DNA from: Saururus chinensis
Lineage: Eukaryota; Streptophyta; Magnoliopsida; Piperales; Saururaceae
Reading direction: 5' to 3'
Assembly (NCBI GenBank): GCA_035235625.1
Contig: CP141140.1
Coordinates: 53,439,351-53,503,350 of the forward strand
DNA length: 64,000 bases
Under the pieces are notes generated by a model. The model had not been told where the DNA came from. It made no database searches and was given only the letters and a program-made list of their open reading frames with translations. Below, in pieces: positions 25,950 to 38,149 of the stretch. The position numbers and the translations under genes were made by a program. Within the stretch, counting starts at the first letter, position 1. The number at the start of each line of letters is the position of its first letter.

Positions 25950-27771
25950 ATAAGGGAGATTTTGAAAGGAAGATTTTATTAAAATGGCCCTAGGATACAA
26001 TGTAACATATAAAATATTTTATATTTTCATGTAATCTATAAAATAACCCTATGCACATATAAACCTCCACAAATATGACATAACTTGTCTAAAATATCCA
26101 CTTCTCATTTTCATCTTTATAATTTCACCAACTCACTATTTCTCATTTCCAATAGCTTCAACTTCAAATTTGCTACCTCCGCCACCGGTTCCACTACCTC
26201 AGCTACTCGCTCCACCACCTCTGCAATCGACTGCCGCCTCTGCCACTAACTTTGTTGGGTTTTCTACTAACTCCGCTTCATTTAACTTCGACTTTACCTC
26301 CTCCCCTCTTTTGCCACTTCTTTATCCTCCTCTAGTTTTCCCCCCCAGTCACCTCCTCTGCCTCCCTCTAGGAATATAATAAGGCTGGTCACAAACTAGC
26401 TGCTGGATCTATTAAGAATTCATTTTTTTCTCTACAAGCACAAGTCACCAAAACTGAACCTGTAAGAATGTTAAACTACTCAAAACCAAGAGTAAGTTTT
26501 TTTTTTAATTGATTCTAAGATTTTTTTAATGCTAAGCAAAACCTTGTACTAATAGTTAACCGTTGACAATTGACAATCAGATTTATTCTAATAAAGGAAA
26601 TATATATAAGACAACATTATAGGTAACAATATGTCCTTAATTATTTACTATGAAGTATCTTAACAAATTAAAGACATAAATTACAAAATAAATTTTTTTT
26701 AAACATGCATTGTCGATTGTTGAATGTTCCAACTGTCAACTATTGACTCTCTCGACTGTCAGTTGTCAAATGCTCTAGTTGTCAATTGTCATAACGTCCA
26801 GTGTCGGTGAGTACTACCTTCTTCTCCAGAGCCAAAATTGAGAATCTTCTTCTCTAGTGTCGACAACTTTTTACTGATGCATGATAGTCGACAATTGAGG
26901 GAATCAACAGATGCGTGTTTCAAATTTACTTTATTTTTTATTTTATATATTTAGTTTAATAAGATAATTTATTATAAATACTTAGCGAGCTATTATCACT
27001 CATAATGATGTTTATATCCTCTTTATTGTTATAAAACTAATTGTCGACTGTTTACTGCCAAGTGTTGACTATCAGTACAAGGTTTTACTTTACATTAGAA
27101 AAAACTCAGAATGAAGTAAAAATAAAACTCACTCTTAGTTTTGAGTAGTTTAACATGTTTATAAGTTCATTTTTAAGTTTTGAATTTGTAGAGAAATGAA
27201 TTCTTAATAGTTTTGTTGTGCGACTCGTTTGTGAGTGGTCTTGTTAGATTAGAGGACGGAGGAAGAGAAGACATCTTAGGAGGAAAAGGGGAGGAGGATA
27301 GAGAGGAGGGAGGGCAGATGAGAAGGAGTGGGTAGGGAGGAGGAAAAGGAGGAGGAGGAGAAGGCAGTGGTGCATGGATGAAGCAAAGCCAATGGTGAAG
27401 AATACGAAGGTTGTGGCAGAGGCGGTGATCGATGGCAAAGGTGGTGGAGTCAATGGTGAAATCGAAACTAGAGTTGTTAGAAATGAGGATTAAGTAGTGG
27501 GTTGGTAAAGTTATAAGGAAGAAAATGGGAAGATGGTATTATAGGAAATTCACGCCACAAGTGTAAAAGGTATATATGTGCATAGAGACATTTTGTGTAA
27601 TACATTGTGTCTTAGGTCCATTTTAGCAAAATCCTCTTCATGCAATATGAATGGGGGTTCACATGTGCATAGGGTCATTTCAAGTATTATGCAAAAACCA
27701 TTGACATTTTCTATATTACAATGTATTTTAGGTATATTTTGGTAAACCGATCTCTTTTTCACTCCTCTTAT
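25950..27771. mobile_element. Long-TIR element with TTGACAATTGAC-type inner repeats
   Basis: The first ~560 bases (25950-26510) match the last ~650 (27110-27771) in inverted orientation, starting ATAAGRGRG at each end. Inside the arms are TTGACAATTGACA and GTCGACTGT words in several orientations, and pyrimidine-rich TCCTCC tracts. No transposase frame was found. Long arms suggest a Mutator-like element, but no target duplication could be confirmed. Partial relatives lie at 30230-30870 and 59833-60560. Confidence 0.55.
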
Positions 27772-27773
27772 AG

Positions 27774-27995
27774 GGCGTGCTTTTTATGCTCTACACTGAT
27801 AATGAGCCTAGCATAAGTCATTTATAAGAGCAGTTGATATTTAAGATCGACGGTGAACACACAAGCTCACATTAGTATTAGTTTTACTTACACTAACGTG
27901 CACTAGTGTGTGTGCTGTCAATCTCATAGATGATGGGCTCCCATAAGTGTCTTATGCTGGGCTCATTGTTAGTTGAGAGCATAAAAAATACATCC
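27774..27995. mobile_element. Mutator-type MITE with perfect 9-bp target duplication
   Basis: A 222-bp element with ends GGCGTGCTTTTTATGCTC and, inverted, GGATGTATTTTTTATGCTC. It is flanked by CTCTTATAG at 27765-27773 and 27996-28004. The paralogous site at about 30860-30885 lacks it, which independently shows an insertion. Confidence 0.85.
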
Positions 27996-28354
27996 CTCTT
28001 ATAGTAGGTAAAGTCTAAGTAAATTGGTAATATAATTGTTAATGAGGGGTATACATAAATGTTATAAAATGATTTTTTGGTCCTTTAACCTTTTTGGGCT
28101 CATGCTTAGGTTGAGACATTGATAACCATTAGACATATACCAACATTTTAAATTAAATTAATATAGAACAAGTTTTTTCTCAAATCCAAACAAAGAAAAA
28201 GGAATAATTTTTTACAATTTGTATATATACACCAAAAGTTTGAAAAACTAAAATTGAGAAATGTTGATGTATATGTTAAAAAACCAAATATATATAATAA
28301 AGAAAAGAGTTGTCCATTTAGAACTCAAATCCACAACCAGTAGAACGCTTATTA

Positions 28355-28714
28355 CAACATCCATAATGTTATTAGGGCACGAAGGCTGGTAGTCCTGGTC
28401 TTCATCACAACCCATGGTGGATGATCCACCACCATGGCCAGCACATTCCGTCCATTAGCACTAATAGTGATGTTCTTGTGCACCTCTTCTTCTTGTTGAA
28501 CTAGCCAATGGACAGAGCCACACTAGGGGTGTTGTCTGAGTGGTATTTGTTGTCACACTCAAAGGGGCCTCCACCGGCTCCATGGTCCTGGAAGTTGTTG
28601 ATTGTCAGTAAAACCTTGGTTTGGCTAGTCAATGGGGGGTGAACACTTGTATACGTCATAGAGCTTCCCGTCTTGGCAGCATTCTGAGTCATTCTGCTGA
28701 TTGCACTGACCTAG
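28355..28714 (-). pseudogene. Kiwellin pseudogene (middle copy)
   Basis: A clear kiwellin relic: on the minus strand YDVYKCSP-like sequence leads into TKVLLTINNFQDHG, ECDNKYHSDNTPSVAL and further core blocks. Compared with copy B it lacks the signal peptide and N-terminus (homology stops at about 28714, just past the CNQQNDSEC-type region) and lacks about 36 C-terminal codons through a deletion joining the core to the 3' flank near 28355. The tryptophan of GWFNKKK is a stop (TGG to TAG), and 1-bp and 7-bp deletions shift the frame. Its 3' flank matches that of copy B. It is not expected to make a kiwellin. Confidence 0.88.
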
Positions 28715-30229
28715 CAGTTGTAGTTTTTCGGATTACTCATATCGGAGATTAATCACCAATTTTCTATCCAATGGTCGGGTCCTTCTGCCCTATGGGTAGG
28801 GTTTTGCGTTCCTTTAAGGGTGTGTTTCTCCCCAAGTAAGAAGAGTGAAATATTATAATAAGATAAACTATCATTACGTTCTAGACTTGAGAATCCAGGT
28901 TAGTTCATTTATGTGTACTAGCTTACCAGGGGGCACTTTAAGTCAAGATTTACCCAAATTGGTCTCATCTTCCTTTTTAGGATTTTCAAGGTGAGCACGT
29001 TTGCTTTGACTTTGGCCATGGTAAACAAGTTGATTTCTCTATTGTGAGAGATTCATCGTACTATTTACGCATCTTGTGTATTGATTATAATGCTCATTTA
29101 TACATGTTATGTATAGGGATAATAATGCTTATGTTTACACAGGTTGTATATAGATTATGACACTTGATCATGCAGATGTGTATGGATTGCGAAATGTGAT
29201 CATGTAGGATGTTTATAGATATGTCTATTGAATGCTCATGTTGTGTGTGTATGATTATGAGATATAAATGAGACCATGATGCACATGTGTTGTTTATGAA
29301 TATTTGATGCATGAATGAAATTTTCACATAATGTATGTGTGTAAGGGAATGAATATGCTCTTATATTATTAATACCTGTTTACATGAGGTTTATGCTATG
29401 ATTCTTTAGGATTATGTTTTGAAGTTAATGTGAGCTTTATGTTTTTAAACCTTGATTAAGTTAAACTCACCCCTCTTATGTGTATTTTGTTTTGGGGCTA
29501 CATGGTTGTGTTATGCATGCGCTCAGGATGATCTCTTTTATGAGGATGGAGGCAACAAATATATGTATGGAGGATGTGATGGTTCTCATGTAATGTGATA
29601 AGAGATATGTTTATGACTTATATTAGATCTTTGTTTCATTACATGTTATGGATCACCTTGTTTAATGGCTTAGACATGTGTGTTGCTATTTAAGGCTTGA
29701 GATTATTTATGTTGTTTTATGAGGTTATGTGGGTAAGTGATGGACTAAGATACTTTAATTAATTTTTTTATTCCTTCTTTAACTCTTTTTTGCACAAAGG
29801 GGAGTGATCTGTACTTCAATCTAGCCTGTGTTGGGTTACTTTTCAGCTTTGTCATGTCTTCATCACCTTTCTTTGGACAGGGTTCAGGTAAAGAGGGAGC
29901 GACAGGGTATAATATATAAGTCAGTTTTTGGTATTGGAGCACAAACTTGTCTAAAAATAAAAGAAAATAAAGGAATTGCAACATTACCATCAGATGAATA
30001 ATGGGGAGCAAAGTAATAAAAGACATATATAAATGTTGATTCCATTAGTTCATTTTTTGGTTACTTGCTTGCATGGTATTTAAAGTTCATTATTTAGAGT
30101 TCATAACTCTTAATTTTTACTTTCTTTAAAGTACTAGTTTTAGAAACAATGTGTTGATCCATTTGATTTATGACATATACTAAACTCTCAATATGAAAGC
30201 TACCATTTGTGACCTATCTCTTCTATAGG
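28715..30229. other. Transposon-like stretch, unassigned
   Basis: No gene supported. The style (long GT/AT-rich run, CTCACCCCTCTTATGTG, GCGCTCAGGATGATCTC) resembles a plant gypsy LTR, and TGGTATTGGAGC at about 29933-29944 resembles a tRNA-Met primer site. Edges and a partner LTR were not found, so only a possible LTR fragment is suggested. Confidence 0.3.
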
Positions 30230-31219
30230 TCAACAACCTCCTTTTATTGATATGTGACAGTCGATTGCCAATAATCGAAAGTTAATAGTCGCATGTTTAA
30301 AATCTACTTAATTTATTTAGTTGGTTCATTGAGATTGTTTGTTGGAAATATTGAGGAAGATAATGCTACTCAAAATGTTGTCTTATCGCACATGTACTCT
30401 AACAAATCTACACGTGAGCTATTGACTAATGATTATCAACTATTGACTGTCCAATATCAACACTCGACTATCGACTATCAATACAAGGTTTGTTCGGCAT
30501 TGGAAAAAATCTTAGAATCAAATTAAAATGAAACCTACTCTTGGTTGAGCTGTTCAAAAAGCTTATGAGTTAATTTTTTAAGATTTTAGTGGAGGAAGTT
30601 GAGTCAATGGAGGAAACAAAAGGTGGTGTCTAAGGTGGTCGATCGGAGCTAGACGCACTTGGAAAGGGAAGCAGCTGGTTGGTAAAGTGAAAAGAAAGAA
30701 AATAAGGGCGGGGGGGGGGGATACTTTAGACAGTTCATGCAATATGTATTGGGGTTTACATATGCATATGGTTATTTCTAGTATTACACAAAAAATAATG
30801 ACATTTTCTATAATACAATGTATTTTAGGTCTATTTTGATAAACCAATCTTTTTTTAATCCCTCTCTTAGTAGGTAAAGTCTAAGTATATTGGTAATATA
30901 GTAGTTATTGAGGGCTATACATACATATTATAAGATATATTGATATTTTTTGTCTTTTAGTATATAAGTAAAGGACACATGGGGGTTGGTTTGTTGAAAG
31001 CCAAGTTCTAGATTTTCTTGTCCTTTAAACTCTTTGGGGTTGTGCTATGTTGAGACATTGGTAAGCAGAAAGCATACAACATTCTAAGTCAAATAAAAAA
31101 CATTTTAAGGTAAACAATTAATGTAAAACAAGTTTTTTTCTCGGATTCAAACAAAATGAAAGAATTAATTTTTTAGAATTTGTATACATACACCAAAATT
31201 TTGAAAATTAAAATTGAGT
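30230..31219. repeat. Paralogous copy of the kiwellin downstream region
   Basis: Homologous to 27050-27770 and 28005-28260: for example TTTCTATAATACAATGTATT, GTAGGTAAAGTCTAAGTA and ACACCAAAATTTTGAAAA. It includes the inner arm of the long-TIR element and lacks the 27774-27995 MITE. Together with 33640-34815 it forms the second kiwellin duplication unit. Confidence 0.65.
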
Positions 31220-33640
31220 CTCGTAATCAAGTTCAATAGGCGCTCCAACACATCCAATTTTTCACTCACTCCATTCCAGACTTAGGTTTGCTTATAAAAT
31301 TTTTCATAAACTGCACAGTTTACTTCATTTGAAGAGAGAAAAATAGCCACATTTTAAGAAATGAGTTCACTTATAAAATTTTTTTTGTTTGAAGTGTGGA
31401 AGCCAAGTTAGAGTATATGTATCCACTAAATCACATCTTTTTAAAATTGTTGTTGAGTTCTCTTTCATAGCTGAAAGATGACATCTATAATTTTATAAGT
31501 TTGTATTCTTAATCTTGTCTTTATCTCATTTTAATTGAAGGGAGTATTCTCCCCCTTTGTAACTGATATAAAATAAATCCTACATATAAAAAGAGCTGGC
31601 CATGTTTGACTTTTTACGGACAAATTATCGGTTATGCCATCAAAGAGTGGGTATTTATGTGCTTATGTAGTTTAGTTTTTATGAAATTATAGTTGCTCTA
31701 TCGGGGTATCCTGGGTATTTAGGGCCAAAATTAATGGGGTTCGAGACATTTTGGCCTAGACATACGAAAATGCCCTCTACTCATGTGCCTCTTTCTCATA
31801 CAGTATTGGATGTAAATTTGGTGAGATTCTAGGGTATATCTACTACTTGGGATATAATTAATTAATACTAATAAATGAGGATAAATAAATTGGTCACAGA
31901 CGGACGAAAATAGCCTTAATGCTTATGTTTTGGTTTTGTTGGATGTGTTCATAGTTTGGATTTTTTGTGGGGATAGTTTTGGCATTGGCGTTATGATTAG
32001 TTGTTAAGAATTAATGTGATATTTATGGGTGGAGATTTATTTGGTAGGTTCATCTAATCAGCCTTGTGGTAAGTTAATACATGTTATGTTTGGCTTAGGT
32101 GGGACTTTGGATTGATTTTAAGAAGGAAGTGTTTCTTACCTTTTAAACTTCCTTTGCTTCATATACCAAGTTGTTCCTACCTTTTGAACTTCCTTCACTT
32201 TACTTGGAATTTTACATAGTACTGAGATTTGGCGAGAGGCATTCCTCTCTCAGTTCGGCCATCATGAGTCTAGGACCGATGTAGTCATCTCCCTCTCTCT
32301 CAGTTTGGCCGTCATAACTCTTCCAAACATCGACATTGTCTCTCCTGAGCTCCAATTGACCCTCTTCCATTAATGGTTTTTCTGGAAGTTAGATTGTGGA
32401 TTATGAGATTTTCTATTGTTATTGTGGTTATTTAAATTTGAATTTTGCTGAATCTGTTACTGATTCGGAAGATTTAACTTTAAATTTGTAGCTTTTCTAT
32501 GTTTTGTTTTGGAAGTTGTAGGTCAGTGTTGTGTAGGGATTGACAGGTTCAGATTGGCAACAATCCTTAATGTCAAAGATTGCGTTAAAAGTAAGTATTA
32601 CTTATGGAGGATGCTTCCATAGATTGTTTTATGTGCTCATCAGTAATATTGGTTTTGCTATTTTATGCGATCCGCAAATATTGTCAGTGTTGACTGTTGC
32701 ATTTTGTGGAACATTTGTGTTTCAGGCAAGGGGAAATTTGATCCAGATTTTGGATAAAAAATTTGGTTGTTCCTTGGACATTTTGATCATTTACCAAGCC
32801 CTTGGAATGATCGGTGCTCCATGTCTTTTGTTGTGGTTTAGAGAGGTGCATTCTAGTGTTTTTTTGAGGGGATACAATACTCTTCGTTGCAAGGAGGAAC
32901 CTTCTAGTTAGAAATTTTGGTCTTTGTCATCGAATGGATAAAACTAAGCTATATCCGGCTGTTAACATTTCAAAGTTAAGAGATTTGGGAACTTGGTTCT
33001 CTTGGCTCAGTCTTGTATCAGTTAAAGAGGTGAGTCTTGTATTAGCGAAAGAGGTCTATAATTAGCTTTCAAATTTTGGAATTATGTGCTTTTTTGTGGG
33101 CTTATACATGGACAGGATTGGGACCTGGGGATATTTTGATTTCCTCTTATTATGCATATATACATAATGCATTGCAAAGGGATATAATTTTTAAACTATA
33201 TATTGATGATTTTGATCAAATATCAACCTTTTTGGCAACTTGGCTTTCAATTGGTGATGATCAAACATAATAAAAGTCCAATCACATTGGCACTGACAAC
33301 CTTAGTAGCAAGTCAAAGAATAATTCTTTAATACTACTTAATTAATTTTTTCAATATGAAACTACGTAGCTATTCTAACATAAGAAATAGTATTTCACTA
33401 TTACAATCAAATCTCATGCTTCAAACATCATTTGCTTAAGAATCAACCCACCATAAGTTTCTCCCTCTTTCACATTATATACCTTTTTTTAGATAATTTG
33501 TCTTAATTATTTCTTTGCAAATTTTTTAAAAGATAGAATAATTTTATTTAATTTACTTCTTTTTTTTGTTTACAAAATTTACCTTTTAGAGGATTTTATT
33601 GAGTTTACAAGTATCATAACTTTTACACGTATACTATTTC
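31220..33640. other. 2.4-kb insertion of unknown origin inside the kiwellin unit
   Basis: The middle-copy unit runs straight from the ACACCAAAAGTTTGAAAAAC region (about 28230-28260) to the kiwellin 3' flank. In the copy B unit these two parts are 2.4 kb apart, so DNA was inserted (or deleted from the other). It contains a 123-codon open frame at 32540-32911 on the plus strand (hydrophobic, cysteine-containing, no motif I recognise) and a 64-codon one at 33076-33270. It could be a retroelement remnant or captured gene pieces. Confidence 0.35.
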
Positions 33641-33808
33641 TAGTATATATTAAAAAGCCAAATATATATAGTAAAGAAAAGTTTTATCCATTTGCAACCC
33701 ACATCCGGAACCAGCAGAACGTTGATTAGATCATCCATGCAGACAACTCAGTTGCCAGCACAAACTCAGGCATCTGCCCTTCAGATCGTCCCCACCTATC
33801 ACATGACA

Positions 33809-34381
33809 TCAAGAATCTGACCAGACAATGTCCAATTCCCCCCTGTCCTTGCGTGGCACACCCAACGCCTTCCACACGGCCTTGGACGCATCCACAATGT
33901 TATTAGGGCACGGAGGCTGGTAGTCGTGCTCTTCATCACAGCCCATGGTGGAGTCACACTCGTCCACCACCATGGCCACCACGCTCAGGCCATTGGCACT
34001 GATGGTGATGTTCTTGTGGCACCTCTTCTTCTTGTTGAACCACCCAGTGGACAGTGCCACAACAGGGGTGTCGTCCGAGTGGTACTTGTTGTCACACTCG
34101 GAGGGGCCTCCACCGTCTCCATGGTCCTGGAAGCTGTTGATTGTCAGTACAGCCTTGGTGCGGGCAGTCAAGGGGGGCGAGCACTTGTATACGTCGTAGA
34201 GCTTCCCCTCCTCGCAGCATTCCGAGTCATTCTGATGATTGCACTGACCTGGTGGTGGCTTCTTTCCCTTCAGCTTCCCACTGGGCTTGCATTGTTTGGC
34301 TCCTGCCTCTGGACGAGCTTGGCTGAGGGCAATGAGGGTGAGGAGGAGCAAAACTCTCAGAAAACCAGTCATCTTCATCAT
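33809..34381 (-). CDS. Kiwellin / ripening-related protein, copy B (canonical)
   Basis: Single-exon gene of 190 residues, secreted and cysteine-rich. Signal peptide at about 1-23 (MMKMTGFLRVLLLL...ALSQA), basic CKPSGKLKGKKPPPG linker, then the kiwellin core with all family landmarks: ECCEEGKLYDVYKCSP, TKAVLTINSFQDHGDGG, CDNKYHSDDTPVVAL, GWFNKKKRCHKNITIS, VVAMVVDECDSTMGCDEE, HDYQPPCPNNIVDASKAV and a normal end at DIVWSDS. A start codon 57 bases further upstream is open in frame but lies about a dozen bases from the TATA box, too close to be transcribed; the MMKM start leaves a leader of about 30 bases. Role by family: apoplastic defence or ripening protein; partner unknown. Confidence 0.92.
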   Translation of the reverse strand: MMKMTGFLRVLLLLTLIALSQARPEAGAKQCKPSGKLKGKKPPPGQCNHQNDSECCEEGKLYDVYKCSPPLTARTKAVLTINSFQDHGDGGGPSECDNKYHSDDTPVVALSTGWFNKKKRCHKNITISANGLSVVAMVVDECDSTMGCDEEHDYQPPCPNNIVDASKAVWKALGVPRKDRGELDIVWSDS

Positions 34382-34435
34382 GCCTTTCTTAGTTTCTCTT
34401 GTTCTCTTACTCGCTGTTTGGTTCGTAGGCATCCC

Positions 34436-34815
34436 CAATATTTATAGTGGTACAGGGAGAAGTTTGGTTTCTCTTTATTATTAACGAAAATGTTATTCTA
34501 AGTTCCAGCCTTGTTTGGCCTGCTATGTACAATCATTTAATGTTGACGATGGAGGTTGGGACAAGTCGGGATCCAGGTTGCAGGTTCAGGGGCCCCAAGC
34601 ATGATAAACAAGACGAATCTAAGACGATTAAGATCTTGGGATCTCAGAGTACCTAAATACAGGCTGCTTCACTTGGTAGATAGAATCGACACTGGATGAA
34701 ACCAAAGCAATTAACCTTGAGATATGTGACAATTTGTCCTCGTTTTGGAAATTTTTTTTTGGTCCATTCGACCTGCTTTTGGCTGATAGTTGGCAAGTCA
34801 TTGAATAAAACAAAT
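34436..34815 (-). promoter_or_regulatory. Kiwellin B promoter region, with TATA box
   Basis: On the minus strand TATAAATA (34439-34446) lies 58 bases before the MMKM start codon. The 380 bases upstream are conserved with 25255-25855, the displaced upstream region of kiwellin A, so the duplication carried the promoter with it. Confidence 0.65.
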
Positions 34816-35199
34816 AGGATTCATGGTTCGGATTTTTTGGATATTTCTACTCTAATATTTTTAGACTGAAAGCATATTCTACCTCTAATTAATCGGATTT
34901 GTAAAAAAATTTCATATTGTCAGGTGTAACTTACCTCTCTCTAAACTTCCATTTTGTACTAATTCCCACTTGGGCTTAATAAAAGGAGATTCCCCCGTCA
35001 TATTTATTTATAAAAAATAATATCACCAAAAACAACCAATTTAACATAAATGAGACATTGACGACAAGGGGAATCTCTAACAGGAGGCGATTAAGGTTGT
35101 AGTGGCACCATTTTTATTGGTTGCCGCTGGTGATCTTTTTGGCCTCCCTTCTACATTTGATCATCTCATTGGTGTGACCAAGTATAAAAATATCTCCTT
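34816..35199. other. Intergenic stretch
   Basis: AT-rich, no recognisable gene or element edge. Confidence 0.35.
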
Positions 35200-36504
35200 G
35201 TTTTTTAATTCTTAACTACTATGTGCAAATAAAACCAATCTTATAAGAGTACAATCAACACTATTATTTTGTATCTAAAAGCGAAAAAACACAAACCGAG
35301 ATAGATTATTTCTAACTCATAAACAAGTTACAAGATATATCTTCTCCTTCTATGTTAAATTTAAAATTTAAATTTTATTAAGTTAAAGCACCAAATTCTT
35401 GCATATTATAACAAAATCAAACAAAGCAATCACACAAGAATTTTTAGGTGAAAACCCTATAGAGAAAAAACTATGGGATACTTAGTGCAGTTTAACTATG
35501 CATTACGTAACCCTAAAATTATAGGGTTACTGGTTTGCAAAGTCAAAAGGCACATCTTTTTCTTTACTCATTTGGCTCTTCACACCACTCTAAACTTTAA
35601 ATTAACCTCTCCTTAGTTGTTTAATGGGATCAACTTCATCTTCACACCTCATTGAACTTCTAATAGATATAGACATTTATGTCTACTCACTTTAACATGA
35701 ATCTTCTTTTCTCTTGATCTTCTAAGAAATTATCTTCAACAAACATCTTACCTTTACACGTGTTTTGTGCTCTCTCAACTCACAATTAATTACTCTTTTT
35801 TATTATGGTAGATAAAACCATAAGCAAGAAGACTAATTCTCTCTCAATACTATTATAGATGTTTCACTCATTTGCTCTCAGTTTTTTAATCATTTTTCCC
35901 TCTCTTCTCACTTTCTAAGCCCCATATATAGAACCCCTAAGTCCAATAAATAAGATAAATTTAACTAGGAATCTAAATTAAACGAATTGGAATGCCTCAT
36001 TTAAGTAACTACGAGTTGAATTGACTGATTGTTTCATATGGCGATTGATTGCTTCACTCTTTTGTCCAACCCAAACTCTTAATCTATCAATCCATCAACC
36101 ATTTGATCGATCAATTCTTCTCTTGGTTGAAAATTCCAATCAAACATTCATTGACCGATTGATCTATCAAATAGGCGATTGTTCAGTTATGAATCAGAGA
36201 ACCTTACGAATTCAAAGCTGATTGATCCATCTAACCCATCAATTGATTGCTTTGAACAAGAAATTAATTTTTATTCAAAAAGTATTCATAACTCAACTAC
36301 ACTCTCAAATAAGATTTTGCTTTTATTGCAAAGCACATGAGTGTGATGTGTGCACATTTTTACTTTTCAAAAAATTGACTTGAGTCTTTTTCTCCACTTC
36401 ATCTTCCACATATGATCTTCAAACACACTGTGACTCAAAAGTTACACACAAATGAATTTATTTTTATCACAAAAATAAGCCAACATAATATATATATTCT
36501 AACA
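35200..36504 (-). repeat. Copia-type LTR (SIRE/Maximus-like), copy 1
   Basis: Homologous to about 38600-39788. On the minus strand the LTR starts TGTTAGAATATAT directly after a polypurine-like AAATGAGGAGAT, a junction typical of SIRE/Maximus copia elements. The distal edge (near 35200) is approximate. The LTR carries many ATTGATCGAT-type words (35990-36250). Confidence 0.6.
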
Positions 36505-37410
36505 ATCTCCTCATTTGGCTATCTTACAACAGAACACTATAACTCGTCAATCTAAAAAATAAATATTACAACTTTATAGTACATAATTAGACAAATATAG
36601 ATTATCCAATTTAACAATGACTCTCCTCCTTAATATATGACACACAAACCCTAAAATGGTGTAGTATTCAACCTGTAGTTAACCTGTACATCACCAAACA
36701 AGAAGGTACCAATGTAATTTTGTTCAAACAAAAAGATGTTCAAGAAAGTACAATCCAAGTAATCAAGTCAACCAATTGAATTTTCTCCTTATCAATTTAC
36801 ACAAATCTTCGATTTCAAGCTTTTTGTTAGTTGTCTTTTTCCTCAAGTCTATTACTTATCCTCTAAATATTGATGTTCTTTCAACCCCTAAAGATAACAT
36901 AACACATTTTACTCTCCCCATTTTTGTTATAAATAGACAAAGGTAAAGTGAATGGTAGAAGAAGAAAAATGCAAGAGAACAATTGTGACCAATTTGAAAC
37001 CACACTCAAGATTTAAAATCAAGGAAAGTCAAAACTTTTCTAGAAGAAAAATATTAAAAAAAAAGAAGTTATATCATGAATGATCACACTTGTTCAAGTT
37101 TCATTTCATAATAATTTGCATATCCCACATGAAATATAGCATAATTTCATTAGGCACTCAACAAGAGAATCAGAATTTAAAGCATCAAAATTCATAATAG
37201 TAAGATATGTCAAAGTGTTTTACTTTAAGCCAAAATTTATATTATGATCATTCAAAAACACTTCGCCAATGATATCCATGGATAATATAGTTAAAAACAA
37301 CTTATCTCTTAACTACTTGGCAAATAAGGCCATCGAGAAATTTGATATATGTTTTCTCATTGTTTGATCATTGATGTACATAGAATGAAGTAACAAGTAT
37401 CATTGAGACA
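36505..37410 (-). mobile_element. Copia element 3' internal region, copy 1
   Basis: Non-coding region next to the LTR, homologous to 39789-40682. Landmarks on the plus strand include TCCCCATTTTTGTTATAAAT and ACATAGAATGAAGTAACAAG. Long non-coding or env-like 3' regions are a known feature of SIRE-type elements. Confidence 0.5.
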
Positions 37411-38149
37411 ATATAATGGTTGTTAATATTTGCAACTTTGCCCTTCCACCTGTTTCAATATTTGGCCTTTTCTATTTGAACCGATGGGATAATTATATTG
37501 GTTTTTTCTTAGTTCTCGTGACCTTGCACTTTTCATAATTTTTCAATGTATTATTTTTTTAGTGTGAAGGGGATGCCAACTTTCACATTAACACAAAACT
37601 CATATAGGAAAACCTTTTTATCATCTTTAAGAGAACTATTATACAAATATTTACATATGATATTCAATAAGAACATAAACATATCAATTCTCAGACAGTT
37701 TGCAAAGAAATTCAAACTGTACAACTACCTTAATGCATCAAAGTCTAAAAGTAAATCAATAGTATAATAACTTAACCTGGTAGAAGGTTTTGAATTCACA
37801 AAGTGAGTACTAAGATAACAAGCAAATGAACAATGAATATAGTGCTAACTTGAATCTTAAGGCTCTACGTAAATGATTTACACATTATCCTCTTAGCTTA
37901 AGATTTTCAGCACTATGCTTAACATATGTAACCCACTATGTGCAAAACTTCACAAGTTATCTGTGCTGATTATGATATTCAAGCTATCGATGTGAAAACA
38001 CATAGACTAAAACAACTCAAAATAACAAAAATCCTAAAAAGGTACACAAAAATTTGTTTTTGTTTTTATATCCCAAGAAGATTTTCAACAAAAACAAAGA
38101 GAAGGTTTTCCTTTAGAATTACTCAGGGCAAAAAATCTCAATGGCTTTT
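37411..38149. other. Unassigned stretch inside the copia fossil
   Basis: AT-rich with short artefactual frames. It lies between the RNase H remnant and the 3' tail, so it is probably decayed element sequence. Confidence 0.3.

Noticed and set aside
29925-29950. Primer-binding-site-like TGGTATTGGAGC
   Set aside because: Not called as a feature because the bases before it are not a convincing LTR end and no element body follows.
34382-34438. Upstream in-frame start codon for kiwellin B
   Set aside because: It lies about a dozen bases after the TATA box start, upstream of any plausible transcription start; the 19 extra residues are polar and would precede the signal peptide.
33840-34447. 173-codon plus-strand frame across kiwellin B (and the similar one across kiwellin A at 23840-24355)
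   Set aside because: Antisense shadows of the kiwellin genes; the true strand has the signal peptide and family motifs.
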